This document shows, in pieces, positions 50,389-60,053 of a DNA stretch of 64,000 bases; the stretch's first letter is position 1; each line of letters begins with the position of its first letter. Under the pieces are notes generated by a model. It did no database searches and was not told the DNA's origin. It saw nothing but the letters and a program-made list of their open reading frames with translations. The stretch covers positions 204,922-268,921 of the forward strand of contig NZ_JACTVI010000003.1 in assembly GCF_014495685.1 (NCBI RefSeq). Direction: 5' to 3'. The stretch comes from Streptomyces sp. TRM68367 (GTDB lineage: Bacteria; Actinomycetota; Actinomycetes; Streptomycetales; Streptomycetaceae). The position numbers and the translations under genes are program-made.

Positions 50389-50404
50389 GCGCCCCGTCAC
50401 GCGT

Positions 50405-50800
50405 GTGTCCGGCACCGCCGCCCCCGGTCAGGACGGGCTCACCAGGATCCGTACCCCGGGCCTCGTGCCCCCGTCAGCGGGTGGCCTGCGCGTGCCGATC
50501 CGCGTGGGCGACGAGGAGTTCGGCGAGCCGTGTCCGGCCGGCCGCCGCCGCCCGTTCACCGCCGAGGACGAGCGTCTGCTGCGCGTACTCGCCAACCGGG
50601 CCGGCATCGCGATCGGCAACGCCAGGAGCGTCTCGCGGTGCCCGAGGACCGCGACCGCATCGCCCGCGACCTGCACGACCTGGTCGTCCAGCGGCTGTTC
50701 GACGACGGGGAGACCGACGGGGACGGCGGTACGGGGCGCAGGCGGCGGTTGCGGTGGCGGCGGCCGTGGCGGTACGACGGTGATGTGGCAGTCGCCGGTG
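50405..50800 (+). pseudogene. Remnant of a GAF-domain sensor histidine kinase
   Basis: A reading from 50405 contains a GAF-domain end: GGLRVPIRVGDEEFGEP, RRPFTAEDERLLRVLANRAG and IAIGNARS. In another frame a HisKA_3-type H box follows: LAVPEDRDRIARDLHDLVVQ and RLF, with the phospho-accepting histidine. The linker helix between them and the entire ATPase domain are missing; afterwards the sequence is Gly/Arg-rich without homology. Internal deletion plus frameshift. Confidence 0.7.
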
Positions 50801-50935
50801 TGAACCGGAACCGGCCCCGGGAGCATCGGCTCGACGTGTGTAGCCCCCAGTGTGACGGGCAGGCGCATGGGGAGGGACGGGGATCACGGCACCGACAAGG
50901 ACAGGCAAGGACACACGGACGGACAAGGCGGTGAC

Positions 50936-51619
50936 ATGACCTCACGGGCAGCACCACCTCTGGCAGAAATGCTCAACACCCTGGTCATCGAGGGCCACAC
51001 GGACGCACACCGGTCCCTGCTCACCCCACGGGGAGAACTCGTCCACGGCTGTGCGGACACCCTCGCCGAGGCCCTGGCCGAGCTGCCGGACGGCACGCGC
51101 CGGGTCGACCTGGACATGGCCCGAGTGACCTTCATGGACACGGCTGCGCTGGAGTTCCTGGACGTCCTCGGCGCATACCGTGACCGGCGGTCGATGCCGG
51201 TCACGGCCACGAACTGGAACGGCCAGCCGCGCCGCATCCTGGAGCTCGCCGGCCTGGACACCACCGATCCCCTACGCTCGGCGGCCGAGTGCCCGGAGCC
51301 CGACCCGCCGGCTCCCTCCGCCGTGGCCCTGGAACGCGCGGAAAAGCTGCACGTCCTGAAGGAGGAGGTCGACCAGCTCCGCCAGGCGATCGCCTCCCGC
51401 CCGGTGATCGACCAGGCGCGCGGCATCCTGATGGCCACCCACGCCTGCACCTCCGAGGAGGCCTGGCACATCCTGCGGGAGACTTCCCAGCTCTCCAACA
51501 CCAAGCTGCGCACGGTCGCCGCGGCGGTCACCGCCAGCGCCGAGACCGACGGCCCGCCTCCACCGGCCGAGGTCCGCACGGCTCTGCGCACGGCCGTCTT
51601 CCGCCGTCGGCAGGACTGA
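50936..51619 (+). CDS. STAS-ANTAR fusion regulator
   Basis: A 227-residue cytosolic protein. ATG 50936 has AAGGCGG upstream. Residues about 10-110 form a STAS (anti-sigma-factor-antagonist) domain: TRRVDLDMARVTFMDTAALE FLDVLG, with the Asp-Thr/Ala-Ala loop normally carrying the regulatory serine here reading MDTAALE. Residues about 135-195 form an ANTAR RNA-binding domain: KEEVDQLRQAIASRPVIDQA, RGILMATHACTSEEAWHIL and ETSQLSNTKLRTVAAAVTA. It would link a partner-switching signal to transcription antitermination. It lies behind a decayed sensor kinase that may once have been its partner. Confidence 0.87.
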   Translation: MTSRAAPPLAEMLNTLVIEGHTDAHRSLLTPRGELVHGCADTLAEALAELPDGTRRVDLDMARVTFMDTAALEFLDVLGAYRDRRSMPVTATNWNGQPRRILELAGLDTTDPLRSAAECPEPDPPAPSAVALERAEKLHVLKEEVDQLRQAIASRPVIDQARGILMATHACTSEEAWHILRETSQLSNTKLRTVAAAVTASAETDGPPPPAEVRTALRTAVFRRRQD

Positions 51620-51869
51620 CGCGGCCGCCAGGACTGGCCTCGCCGCCGGGACGGACGCGGAACTGCCGACCTGTCTGCCCCTACCCCCGGACCGTGCCGT
51701 CCGGGGGAAGGGCCGGACGCGTCCAGCGAGGACCCGTCCGAGGGAAGCTCTTGACACCCCGCTCGGCCCGCCGGATCTCTCCGACGAGCTGGGGCCTGCT
51801 ACCGGGCGCTCCGGTGCCTACCCGGGCGGGACTTCCACCCGCAGGCTCGGTCCAGCCTTCAGGACGCAA

Positions 51870-52556
51870 CATGCCTCGACCGTAGGAGCGGAAACGACCC
51901 AAGCCATGGTGCATTCCCATGGCAGAAAGATGGGTCAATGTTCCGGAGTCCCAGGCCGCCGAAGCCGCACCGGGCCAAGCCGTGGGGACCGACCTCCACC
52001 GATGTGGCCGCGTCGGCCACGCAGTTGGAGCGGGGCCAGATGAGACACAGCCGGACGGAAGCCGGTGCACCAGATGATCGCCAAGGTCGGCGGCGACCTG
52101 CGCGCCGGAGTTGCCGCCGCCGACCACGATGACGCGCCGACCGGTGAAGTCCCGCGGGCTGCGGTACTCCACGGTGTGGAGCTGAGGGCCGCCCGGGGAC
52201 GGCCGGGATGAAGGGCCGCCACCAGGCGCCGGTGGCGCTGATCACCGCCCCGGCACGCCAGGTGCCACGACCGCCGCGTCCGGTACACCTGCCCGTTCTG
52301 CGGCGGCAGATCCGCCCGGACAGGGACGAGTACGCGGCCGGAGAACAAGGGAGTCCCAGGCGTGCTGCCAGGCGCCGCCCGGAGTGGACTGTGCGTCGAG
52401 GATGACGAAGTCCACACCGAGGCGGCGCAGGTGGTAGCCCTGCCTGGCCGCCACCGACGACCATTACCTGCGTGCGCTGGGCACTCACGAGGTCCGGATG
52501 GCGCTCGGCGTCAGCGGGCAGCATGCCACGATGCCGTCGCGGTCCATACAGTGCAT
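51870..52556 (-). pseudogene. Decayed flavin monooxygenase (ArsO-like)
   Basis: Reading the minus strand from ATG 52556 (overlapping the acr3 stop) downward, pieces of a FAD/NADPH monooxygenase appear in changing frames: [13 protein letters not shown] (FAD GxGxxG), [20 protein letters not shown] and [40 protein letters not shown], and EYRSPRDFTGRRVIVVGGGN SGAQVAADLGDHLV (NADPH motif). At least three frame changes and an internal deletion are needed to join them. Position after acr3 matches the arsO gene of Streptomyces arsenic operons. Confidence 0.78.
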
Positions 52557-53665
52557 CAGCTCTCCTGCGGTGCTGCCGTCAGCTGCTGGGCGGCGGTGAA
52601 CTTCCGCCGCCAGGCGAGCGAGACGTAGACGAGGGCGACCAGCACCGGGACCTCGATGAGCGGGCCGACCACACCGGAGAGGGCCTGGCCGGAGGTGACG
52701 CCGAAGGTGGCGATGGCGACCGCGATGGCCAGCTCGAAGTTGTTGCCGGCGGCAGTGAAGGCGAGCGTGGCGGTGCGGTCGTACGCGAGGCCGATCGCCT
52801 TGCCGAGGGCGAAGGTGCCGAACCACATCAGCGCGAAGTAGACCAGCAGCGGCAGCGCGATGCGGGCCACGTCCAGCGGCTGGGAGGTGATCGTCTTCCC
52901 CTGCAGGGCGAAGAGGATGACGATCGTGAAGAGCAGGCCGTACAGCGCCCAAGGGCCGATCTTCGGAAGGAAGTTGGACTCGTACCTCTCCCTGCCGAGT
53001 TTCTGCTCGCCGATGCGGCGGGTGAGGAACCCGGCCAGCAGCGGGATGCCGAGGAAGATGACGACGTTCAGGGCGATCTTCCACATGGAGATGTCGAGGT
53101 GCTCGCCGTCGCCCAGGTTCAGCCAGCCGGGCAGCAGGTCGAGGTAGAACCAGCCGAGCAGGCCGAAGGCCAGGACCTGGAAGACCGAGTTCAGCGCCAC
53201 CAGGACGGCGGCGGCCTCGCGGTCGCCGCAGGCGAGGTCGTTCCAGATGATGACCATGGCGATACAGCGGGCCAGGCCGACGATGATCAGGCCGGTGCGG
53301 TACTCGGGCAGGTCCGGCAGGAAGATCCACGCCAGCGCGAACATCACCGCCGGGCCCAAGACCCAGTTGATGACCAGCGACGAGACCATCAGCCTCTTGT
53401 CGCCGGTGACGGCGTCGAGCTTGTCGTAGCGAACCTTGGCCAGGACCGGGTACATCATGATCAGCAGGCCGGCGGCGATCGGCAGGGAGATGCCGCCGGT
53501 CTCGACCTTCGCGAGGGCGTCGTTCAGGCCGGGGACGACCCTGCCGAGGCCGAGGCCGACGGCCATGGCGGCAAGGATCCAGACGGCGAGGAAACGGTCG
53601 AGCGTCGACAGCTTCGCGACGACCGAGGACTCCTCGGCGGTCGCGGATGCTTCGGTGCGGGTCAC
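52556..53665 (-). CDS. acr3: Arsenite efflux permease, ACR3 family
   Basis: A 369-residue membrane protein that exports arsenite. GTG 53665 overlaps the arsR stop (GTGA). Ten hydrophobic segments are visible, starting LDRFLAVWILAAMAVGLGLG; conserved ACR3 elements are MMYPVLAKVRYDKL, INWVLGPAVMFALAWIFL, GLARCIAMVIIWNDLACGD with the functional cysteine, GIPLLAGFLTRR, and FTAAGNNFELAIAVAIATFG with the family's conserved Glu. Full length and no lesions, so resistance by efflux should work despite decay of neighbouring ars genes. Confidence 0.93.
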   Translation of the reverse strand: MTRTEASATAEESSVVAKLSTLDRFLAVWILAAMAVGLGLGRVVPGLNDALAKVETGGISLPIAAGLLIMMYPVLAKVRYDKLDAVTGDKRLMVSSLVINWVLGPAVMFALAWIFLPDLPEYRTGLIIVGLARCIAMVIIWNDLACGDREAAAVLVALNSVFQVLAFGLLGWFYLDLLPGWLNLGDGEHLDISMWKIALNVVIFLGIPLLAGFLTRRIGEQKLGRERYESNFLPKIGPWALYGLLFTIVILFALQGKTITSQPLDVARIALPLLVYFALMWFGTFALGKAIGLAYDRTATLAFTAAGNNFELAIAVAIATFGVTSGQALSGVVGPLIEVPVLVALVYVSLAWRRKFTAAQQLTAAPQES

Positions 53666-53970
53666 GGGCAGGCCCTCTTGTTGTCGGCGGCGGTCCGGGC
53701 GGACTCGGCCAGGTCGGCGAACTGACCGGCGAGCTGGGCGATGACGTCCGGGCGCACCTTGTAGTACGTGTAGCGGCCGCACGGCTCCGTCTCGACGACC
53801 CCGGCCTGGCGCAGCACTCTCAGGTGGTTGGAGAGGTTGGTCTGCCGAGCGCCGGTCTCCTCCACCAGGTGGGTGGTGCACAGCGTCTCTTTGGCCAGCA
53901 GGGTCACGATCTGGAGCCTGAGCGGGTCGGCCAGCACCCGGATCAGGTCAGTGTCGACTGACGTCATCAT
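53662..53970 (-). CDS. arsR: ArsR-family arsenic-responsive repressor
   Basis: A 102-residue winged-helix repressor: IRVLADPLRLQIVTLLAKE, recognition region TNLSNHLRVLRQAGVVETEP and wing GRYTYYKVRPDVI. The cysteines LCTTHLVEETG and EPCGRYTYY are candidate As(III) ligands; the classic ELCVCDL pair is not present, so the site differs from plasmid R773 ArsR. The first or second of two ATGs (53970, 53967) may be used. It is divergent from arsC, with a dyad between them, and is translationally coupled to acr3. Confidence 0.92.
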   Translation of the reverse strand: MMTSVDTDLIRVLADPLRLQIVTLLAKETLCTTHLVEETGARQTNLSNHLRVLRQAGVVETEPCGRYTYYKVRPDVIAQLAGQFADLAESARTAADNKRACP

Positions 53971-53990
53971 GGACTGATACTCTCACATCA

Positions 53991-54007
53991 GTGGTGGCTG
54001 ACACCAC
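53991..54007. promoter_or_regulatory. Probable ArsR operator
   Basis: GTGGTG (53991-53996), GCTGA, CACCAC (54002-54007) form an inverted repeat in the 91-bp arsR-arsC gap, flanked by near-symmetric CATCA and CAGATG. The position allows control of both divergent units. Confidence 0.55.
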
Positions 54008-54061
54008 CAGATGCTGAAGTCATTCGCACCTGATGCCGTCGTGAGACAAGAGAGACCTCTG

Positions 54062-54484
54062 ATGCCCGACAAGCCCTCCGTGCTCTTCGTCTGTGTCCAC
54101 AACGCCGGCCGTTCCCAGATGGCCGCGGCGTGGCTGACCCACCTGGCCGGGGACCGCGTCGAGGTCCGTTCCGCCGGCTCCAACCCGGGCGAGCACGTCA
54201 ACCCGGCCGCCGTCGAGGCCATGCGTGAGGTCGGCATCGACATCTCCGCCGAGGTGCCGAAGATGCTGACCGTGGACGCGGTCAAGGAGTCCGACGTCTG
54301 CATCACCATGGGCTGCGGCGACACCTGCCCGGTCTTCCCGGGCAAGCGGTACCTGGACTGGCAGCTGGACGACCCGGCCGGGCAGGGCGTCGATGCCGTA
54401 CGCCCCATCCGTGACGAGATCAAGACGATGGTCGAGGGCCTGATCGAGGAGATCGCCCCACAGAGGCCGGAGACCACCGCGTGA
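54062..54484 (+). CDS. arsC: Arsenate reductase, low-molecular-weight phosphatase family
   Basis: A 140-residue cytosolic enzyme reducing arsenate to arsenite. The P-loop CVHNAGR (Cys11 to Arg17) matches CX5R; the later cysteines in [17 protein letters not shown] supply the redox relay, and [13 protein letters not shown] is the DP loop that provides the acid. This is the thioredoxin/mycothiol-linked ArsC type. ATG 54062 is chosen because the product then starts just before the first strand ([11 protein letters not shown]). Its stop overlaps the start of the truncated thioredoxin-reductase gene (GTGA). Confidence 0.93.
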   Translation: MPDKPSVLFVCVHNAGRSQMAAAWLTHLAGDRVEVRSAGSNPGEHVNPAAVEAMREVGIDISAEVPKMLTVDAVKESDVCITMGCGDTCPVFPGKRYLDWQLDDPAGQGVDAVRPIRDEIKTMVEGLIEEIAPQRPETTA

Positions 54485-54639
54485 GTGAGATCCGCAACGC
54501 CAACCTCATCGGCTCCGGCCCCGCCGGACACACCGCCGCCCTCTGCACCTCCCGCGCCCAGCTCAAGCCGCTCGTCTTCGGCGGCGCCGTCTTCGCCGGC
54601 GGCTCGCAGTCGGCTGCCGGCTCCGCCGACGGCGGGTGA
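54481..54639 (+). pseudogene. Truncated thioredoxin reductase (ArsT-like)
   Basis: GTG 54481 starts [20 protein letters not shown] and [20 protein letters not shown], the FAD-binding opening of thioredoxin reductases. After about 41 residues homology ends and a stop follows at 54637-54639. The CxxC and NADPH domains are absent (normal length is about 320 residues). Position after arsC matches arsT of Streptomyces ars operons. Confidence 0.8.
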
Positions 54640-54868
54640 GGGGGCGGAGCGCGACGACACCCTGCAGCACGCCTCCGCCCACGTCCTGCGGCCCGGCGGC
54701 CGGCTCGGCATCGCCGACGTCACCGTCGACCCCGCCCGGCTCCCGCCCGAGTTCACCGGCCTCGGGCCCCGCATCGCCTGCATCTCCGACGCCCGGTCGG
54801 CTACGCCCTGCTCCTCGCCGCACGCACACCCGAGGCCACCGGCAGCAGAGCTACCGGTGCGTAGGTAA
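54640..54868 (+). pseudogene. Fragment of a SAM-dependent methyltransferase (possibly ArsM-like)
   Basis: Directly joined to the truncated arsT, one frame reads ASAHVLRPGGRLGIADVTVD and PARLPPEFTGLGPRIACISD, the post-motif-III part of a class I methyltransferase; neither N-terminal motif I nor the C terminus follows. Arsenite methyltransferases (arsM) often sit in ars clusters, hence the suggestion, but the fragment is too short to distinguish them. Confidence 0.55.
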
Positions 54869-54944
54869 GGGCGCTCACATACCTGCCGCACCACGCGACC
54901 TAGCGTCAGTGCTGAAAGCGGGCAGAGCGACCCCACCGGATGGG

Positions 54945-55442
54945 ATGATCACCATGGTCACCACGGCACACCTCTCCCCCAGGACGGCCGCGATCCCGGT
55001 CCACGCCGTCTGGGGCGCCGCCGCCGGACTGGTCGGCGGCATCGGGTTCGGCATCTGGATGTCGGTGTCCCGGCCGATCATGGACACCGCGATGATCACC
55101 ATGGTCGCCGGGCTCCTCGGCTCCACCAACGCCGTCGTCGGCTGGCTGCTTCACCTGTCCATCGCCCTCTTCGCGGGCACCGGATTCGGCGTGCTGCTCG
55201 GGCAGTTCGCGCAGCGCGTCGCCCCGGCCATCGTCCTCGGCCTGGCCTACGGCGCGCTGTGGTGGTTCCTCGGCGCCCTGTGGATCATGCCGGCCAACAT
55301 GGGCATGCCGGTCTTCGAATGGAACGACGTCACCAGCTCCAGCCTCGGCGGCCACCTCGTCTTCGGCCTCCTGGCCGGACTCGCCTTCTTCTGCATCGCC
55401 CAACTGGCAGGCGGGCGCAGCGATGACCGGACGACGGCATGA
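54945..55442 (+). CDS. Conserved membrane protein of unknown function
   Basis: A protein of 165 residues (163 if ATG 54954 is used) with four transmembrane helices: VWGAAAGLVGGIGFGIWMSV, AVVGWLLHLSIALFAGTGFG, VAPAIVLGLAYGALWWFLGA and LVFGLLAGLAFFCIAQLAGG. The loop ALWIMPANMGMPVFEWND, with Met-rich and acidic residues, is conserved-looking and could bind metal. It may have joined the ars cluster, but it has its own start region 76 bp after the last remnant. No family assignment is secure. Confidence 0.7.
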   Translation: MITMVTTAHLSPRTAAIPVHAVWGAAAGLVGGIGFGIWMSVSRPIMDTAMITMVAGLLGSTNAVVGWLLHLSIALFAGTGFGVLLGQFAQRVAPAIVLGLAYGALWWFLGALWIMPANMGMPVFEWNDVTSSSLGGHLVFGLLAGLAFFCIAQLAGGRSDDRTTA

Positions 55443-55618
55443 CACCGCCGCCAAAGCCGTCCACACCTGGTCCCGGCTCACCACTCCGGGGCGCCAAACC
55501 TCTCCTCGGTGCCCCGGACGACTACTGTCTGACCAGCGGCGCGGGCGCGCTGGCCGCCCCGGTGTGGGGCGCCGCGCCCCCGCCCTGGGCACCGGGACGA
55601 CGCGAGGAACCACACCAC

Positions 55619-56320
55619 ATGAACCACGCAGGGGACGACGCCGAGAAGACCTGGTGCATCTCCGAGGTCGACATCTTCCGCGACCTCACCCCGGCGGAGA
55701 TGGACGCCATCGCCGCCGCCGCGCCCATGAAGACCTACAGCGCCGGCGAACTGCTGTACTCGCCGTCCCAGCCCTCCGAGGTGCTGTTCATCCTCAAACG
55801 GGGCCGGATCCGCATCTTCCGGGTCTCCGCCGACGGCCGCGCCCTGACCTGCGCGATCATCAGCCCCGGCACCATCTTCGGCGAGATGGTACTGCTCGGG
55901 CAGCGCATGTACGACAACTTCGCCGAAGCCCTCGACGACGTCACCGTCTGCGTCATGAGCCGCACCGACGTCCACCGCTTCCTGCTCTCGGACGCCCGGA
56001 TCTCCGCACGCATCACCGAGATCCTCGGCCGCCGCCTGACCGACCTCGAACAGCGCCTGTCCGACAGTGTGTTCAAGTCCGTGCCCCAGCGCATCGCGAC
56101 CACGCTGCTCACCCTCGCCGCCGAGACCCGGCCCCGCGTCCTCGGGGCCCGCAGCCCGCAGATCGCGCTCACCCACCAGCAGATCGCCGCCCTCGCCGGC
56201 ACCTCCCGCGAGACCACCACCAAGGTGCTGCGGGACTTCGCCGGCCAGAACCTGATCCGCCTCGCCCGGGGCCGCATCACCGTCCTCGCCCCGGACCGCC
56301 TAGCCGACCACACCGGCTGA
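55619..56320 (+). CDS. Crp/Fnr-family transcriptional regulator
   Basis: A 233-residue regulator with an N-terminal cyclic-nucleotide-binding-type beta-roll (VDIFRDLTPAEMDAIAAAAP; GELLYSPSQPSEVLFILKRG; SPGTIFGEMVLLGQRMYDNF), a long dimer helix (RITEILGRRLTDLEQRLSDS) and a C-terminal Crp helix-turn-helix (LTHQQIAALAGTSRETTTKV LRDFAGQNLIRLARGRI). There is one cysteine near the N terminus (KTWCISE) and others inside the roll, but no four-cysteine Fe-S signature, so the effector is unknown. ATG 55619 follows GAGGA at about 9 bp; an upstream frame extension to 55439 is rejected for poor composition. Confidence 0.87.
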   Translation: MNHAGDDAEKTWCISEVDIFRDLTPAEMDAIAAAAPMKTYSAGELLYSPSQPSEVLFILKRGRIRIFRVSADGRALTCAIISPGTIFGEMVLLGQRMYDNFAEALDDVTVCVMSRTDVHRFLLSDARISARITEILGRRLTDLEQRLSDSVFKSVPQRIATTLLTLAAETRPRVLGARSPQIALTHQQIAALAGTSRETTTKVLRDFAGQNLIRLARGRITVLAPDRLADHTG

Positions 56321-56441
56321 CGCCACCACCCCAGGGTCCAGGCTCGGCAGCGCACCCGCTCGCGGGATGACGTACCTGCCTGTCTGCTGGTAGGACGCCG
56401 ACCGCATGAGGCGGCCGGCCCACGTACGGCGGGAGGAAGAC

Positions 56442-57140
56442 ATGTCCGACAACGGCCACCCGGATCAGCGGGTCCTGGTCTTCGACGTGAACGAGACGCT
56501 CAGTGACCTCACTCCGCTGCGGACCCGCTTCGAGGAAGTCGGCGCACCGGGGGATCTCATGCCCAGGTGGTTCGCCGGGGTGCTGCGGGACGGGTTCGCG
56601 CTGACGGCCGCCGGGGCGTACGCGGACTTCGCATCCGTCGCCGCGGACGGGCTGCGGGCCCTGCTGCCCGGCGTGGAGGAGTGGGGCGGCGACGTGGAAA
56701 CCGCGGTCCGGCACATCGTGGACGGCTTCGCCCACCTCGACGTGCACCCCGATGTCCCGGACGGCGTACGGCGGTTGAGCAGTGCCGGGTTCCGGCTGGT
56801 GACGATGACCAACGGCAGCGCCGCGCTGACCGAGCGGCTGCTCGCGAAGGCCGACCTGCTGGACGATTTCGAGGCGCTGCTGGACGTGACCGGTCCGCGG
56901 TGCTGGAAGCCCGCCTCGGCCGCATACCGGTACGCTGTCAAGGAGGTCGGGGTACGTCCGGAGCAGGCGCTGCTGGTCGCCGTACACCCCTGGGATGTCG
57001 ATGGCGCGCTGCGCGCGGGGCTGGGCGGCGCCTGGCTGCGGCGCGGCACGGGCGCCTACCCACAGGCCATGTCCCAGCCGACCTGCACCGCGCAGGACGT
57101 GCGGGAGCTCGCCGACGTCCTGATCGCTGCCCAGACCTGA
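56442..57140 (+). CDS. HAD-superfamily hydrolase, haloacid dehalogenase type II-like
   Basis: A 232-residue enzyme. ATG 56442 follows GGGAGG at 7 bp. HAD motifs: nucleophile Asp in VLVFDVNETLSDL, motif II LVTMTNGSAALTERLL, lysine motif PRCWKPASAAYRYAVKEVG and motif III VAVHPWDVDGALRAGLGGAW. The DVNETL start and WKP/HPWD residues are those of L-2-haloacid dehalogenases rather than phosphatases. The short cap between motifs I and II (LRTRFEEVGAPGDLMPRWFA) also fits. The natural substrate is unknown. Confidence 0.85.
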   Translation: MSDNGHPDQRVLVFDVNETLSDLTPLRTRFEEVGAPGDLMPRWFAGVLRDGFALTAAGAYADFASVAADGLRALLPGVEEWGGDVETAVRHIVDGFAHLDVHPDVPDGVRRLSSAGFRLVTMTNGSAALTERLLAKADLLDDFEALLDVTGPRCWKPASAAYRYAVKEVGVRPEQALLVAVHPWDVDGALRAGLGGAWLRRGTGAYPQAMSQPTCTAQDVRELADVLIAAQT

Positions 57141-57334
57141 CACCCGAGTCCCGAGGGGGTATCCGGCATCGTCCGTGTACGACCGCCGCACCGCGGACCG
57201 GAGCACAGGGCTCGCTGTCCGCTCGTCGTAGTGTGAGCCGCGTCCCAGCCTCGATCGCAGCGAGCGCCGGATCATTGAGAAGAACACTGGGCCGTAATGG
57301 ATCACCGCGTGCGAGCCTCCGGTAGCGTCAAGGT

Positions 57335-59011
<1,677 letters not shown>

Positions 59012-59020
<9 letters not shown>

Positions 59021-59047
59021 GACGCCTGAGACGCCTGAGACGCCTGA
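59012..59047 (+). repeat. Four tandem 9-bp repeats including the stop codon
   Basis: GACGCCTGA is repeated four times without mismatch (59012-59047). The first copy contains the last codons and stop of the RNase J gene; each further copy supplies another in-frame stop. Confidence 0.9.
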
Positions 59048-59182
59048 AACTCTGAGACGTGGGAGACGGACCGGAGCCGGGCGCGAGCCCGGGAAACCGG
59101 GCAGCCACCCGCTCGGCCACCTCGCCTGCGTCCGACGCGCACAACTCGCCGGCATCGATACGCCGGCGACGAAGGGGATCCT

Positions 59183-59917
59183 GTGAGCCTGCGTTTCGAG
59201 GAAATCGACTGGCGCCCGACACCTCTGGGAGACATCAGCCTGCGGCGCCGCCGGTACCCGTCATCGGGTGACGATGTGTACGAGGTCAAGCTCGGCGACG
59301 AGTTCCTCATGTCCAGCCTCTTCACAGCGGGCGAGATCGCGCTCGCGCGACTGGGCCTGGCGCGGTCGGCGCAGAGCGAGCTGGACGTGGTCGTGGGCGG
59401 GCTCGGCCTCGGGTACACCGCTCAGGCGGCATTGGACGACGTACGCGTCCGTTCGCTGATCGTGGTCGAGGCGCTCGGCGAGGTGATCGGGTGGCATGAG
59501 CGAGGGCTGGTGCCCCTGGGCGAGGGCTTGTCCTCGGACCCCCGCTGCCGTCTGGTGCAGGGTGACTTCTTCAGGATGGCCGGCGACCCCCGCGGTCTGG
59601 ATCCCGAGGAGCCGGGCCGCCGCTTCCACGCCATCCTGCTGGACATCGACCACTCGCCACAGCATGTGCTCCATCCACATCATGCGGCGCTCTACCGGCC
59701 TGCGGGGCTGCGTGTCCTCGCTGACCGTCTCCACCCCGATGGTGTCTTCGCCCTGTGGTCGAACGACCCACCGGACGATCAGTTCACCTCCGTACTCGCG
59801 CAGGTCTTCGCGGAACCAGAGGCGCACGTCGTCGAATTCGACAACCCCCTGCAAGGAGGAACAGCGGCCAACACCGTCTACGTCGCGAGGAAGAGGGCGG
59901 CCACGCACGTTTCGTGA
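59183..59917 (+). CDS. Spermidine-synthase-like protein
   Basis: A 244-residue protein with a Rossmann methyltransferase-type core of the spermidine synthase family: GDEFLMSSLFTAGEIALARL, LDVVVGGLGLGYTAQAALDD (nucleotide loop), LIVVEALGEVIGWHERGLVP, CRLVQGDFFRMAG, FHAILLDIDHSP and FALWSNDPPDDQFTSVLAQV. The catalytic Asp pattern resembles D-I-D rather than the strict D-x-x-D of polyamine synthases, so it may be a related aminopropyl- or methyltransferase. GTG 59183 has AAGGGGA upstream. It lies 162 bp after the RNase J gene. Confidence 0.8.
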   Translation: MSLRFEEIDWRPTPLGDISLRRRRYPSSGDDVYEVKLGDEFLMSSLFTAGEIALARLGLARSAQSELDVVVGGLGLGYTAQAALDDVRVRSLIVVEALGEVIGWHERGLVPLGEGLSSDPRCRLVQGDFFRMAGDPRGLDPEEPGRRFHAILLDIDHSPQHVLHPHHAALYRPAGLRVLADRLHPDGVFALWSNDPPDDQFTSVLAQVFAEPEAHVVEFDNPLQGGTAANTVYVARKRAATHVS

Positions 59918-60053
59918 CAACACCAGCGCCGTACGGGCGTGCTGCTCGACGCAGACCGGACTCCGGGCGTCAGGGCACTGTCCCCCGGCCCGGCCCGCGG
60001 AGAGGCCGTCCTCCCCCGCCACGTCCGTGGCCGGGAAAGGGCGGCCGGTCCGG

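Noticed and set aside
59918..60053. Possible small gene after the spermidine-synthase-like gene
   Set aside because: Only GC-rich inverted-repeat sequence consistent with a convergent terminator; no start with a ribosome site.
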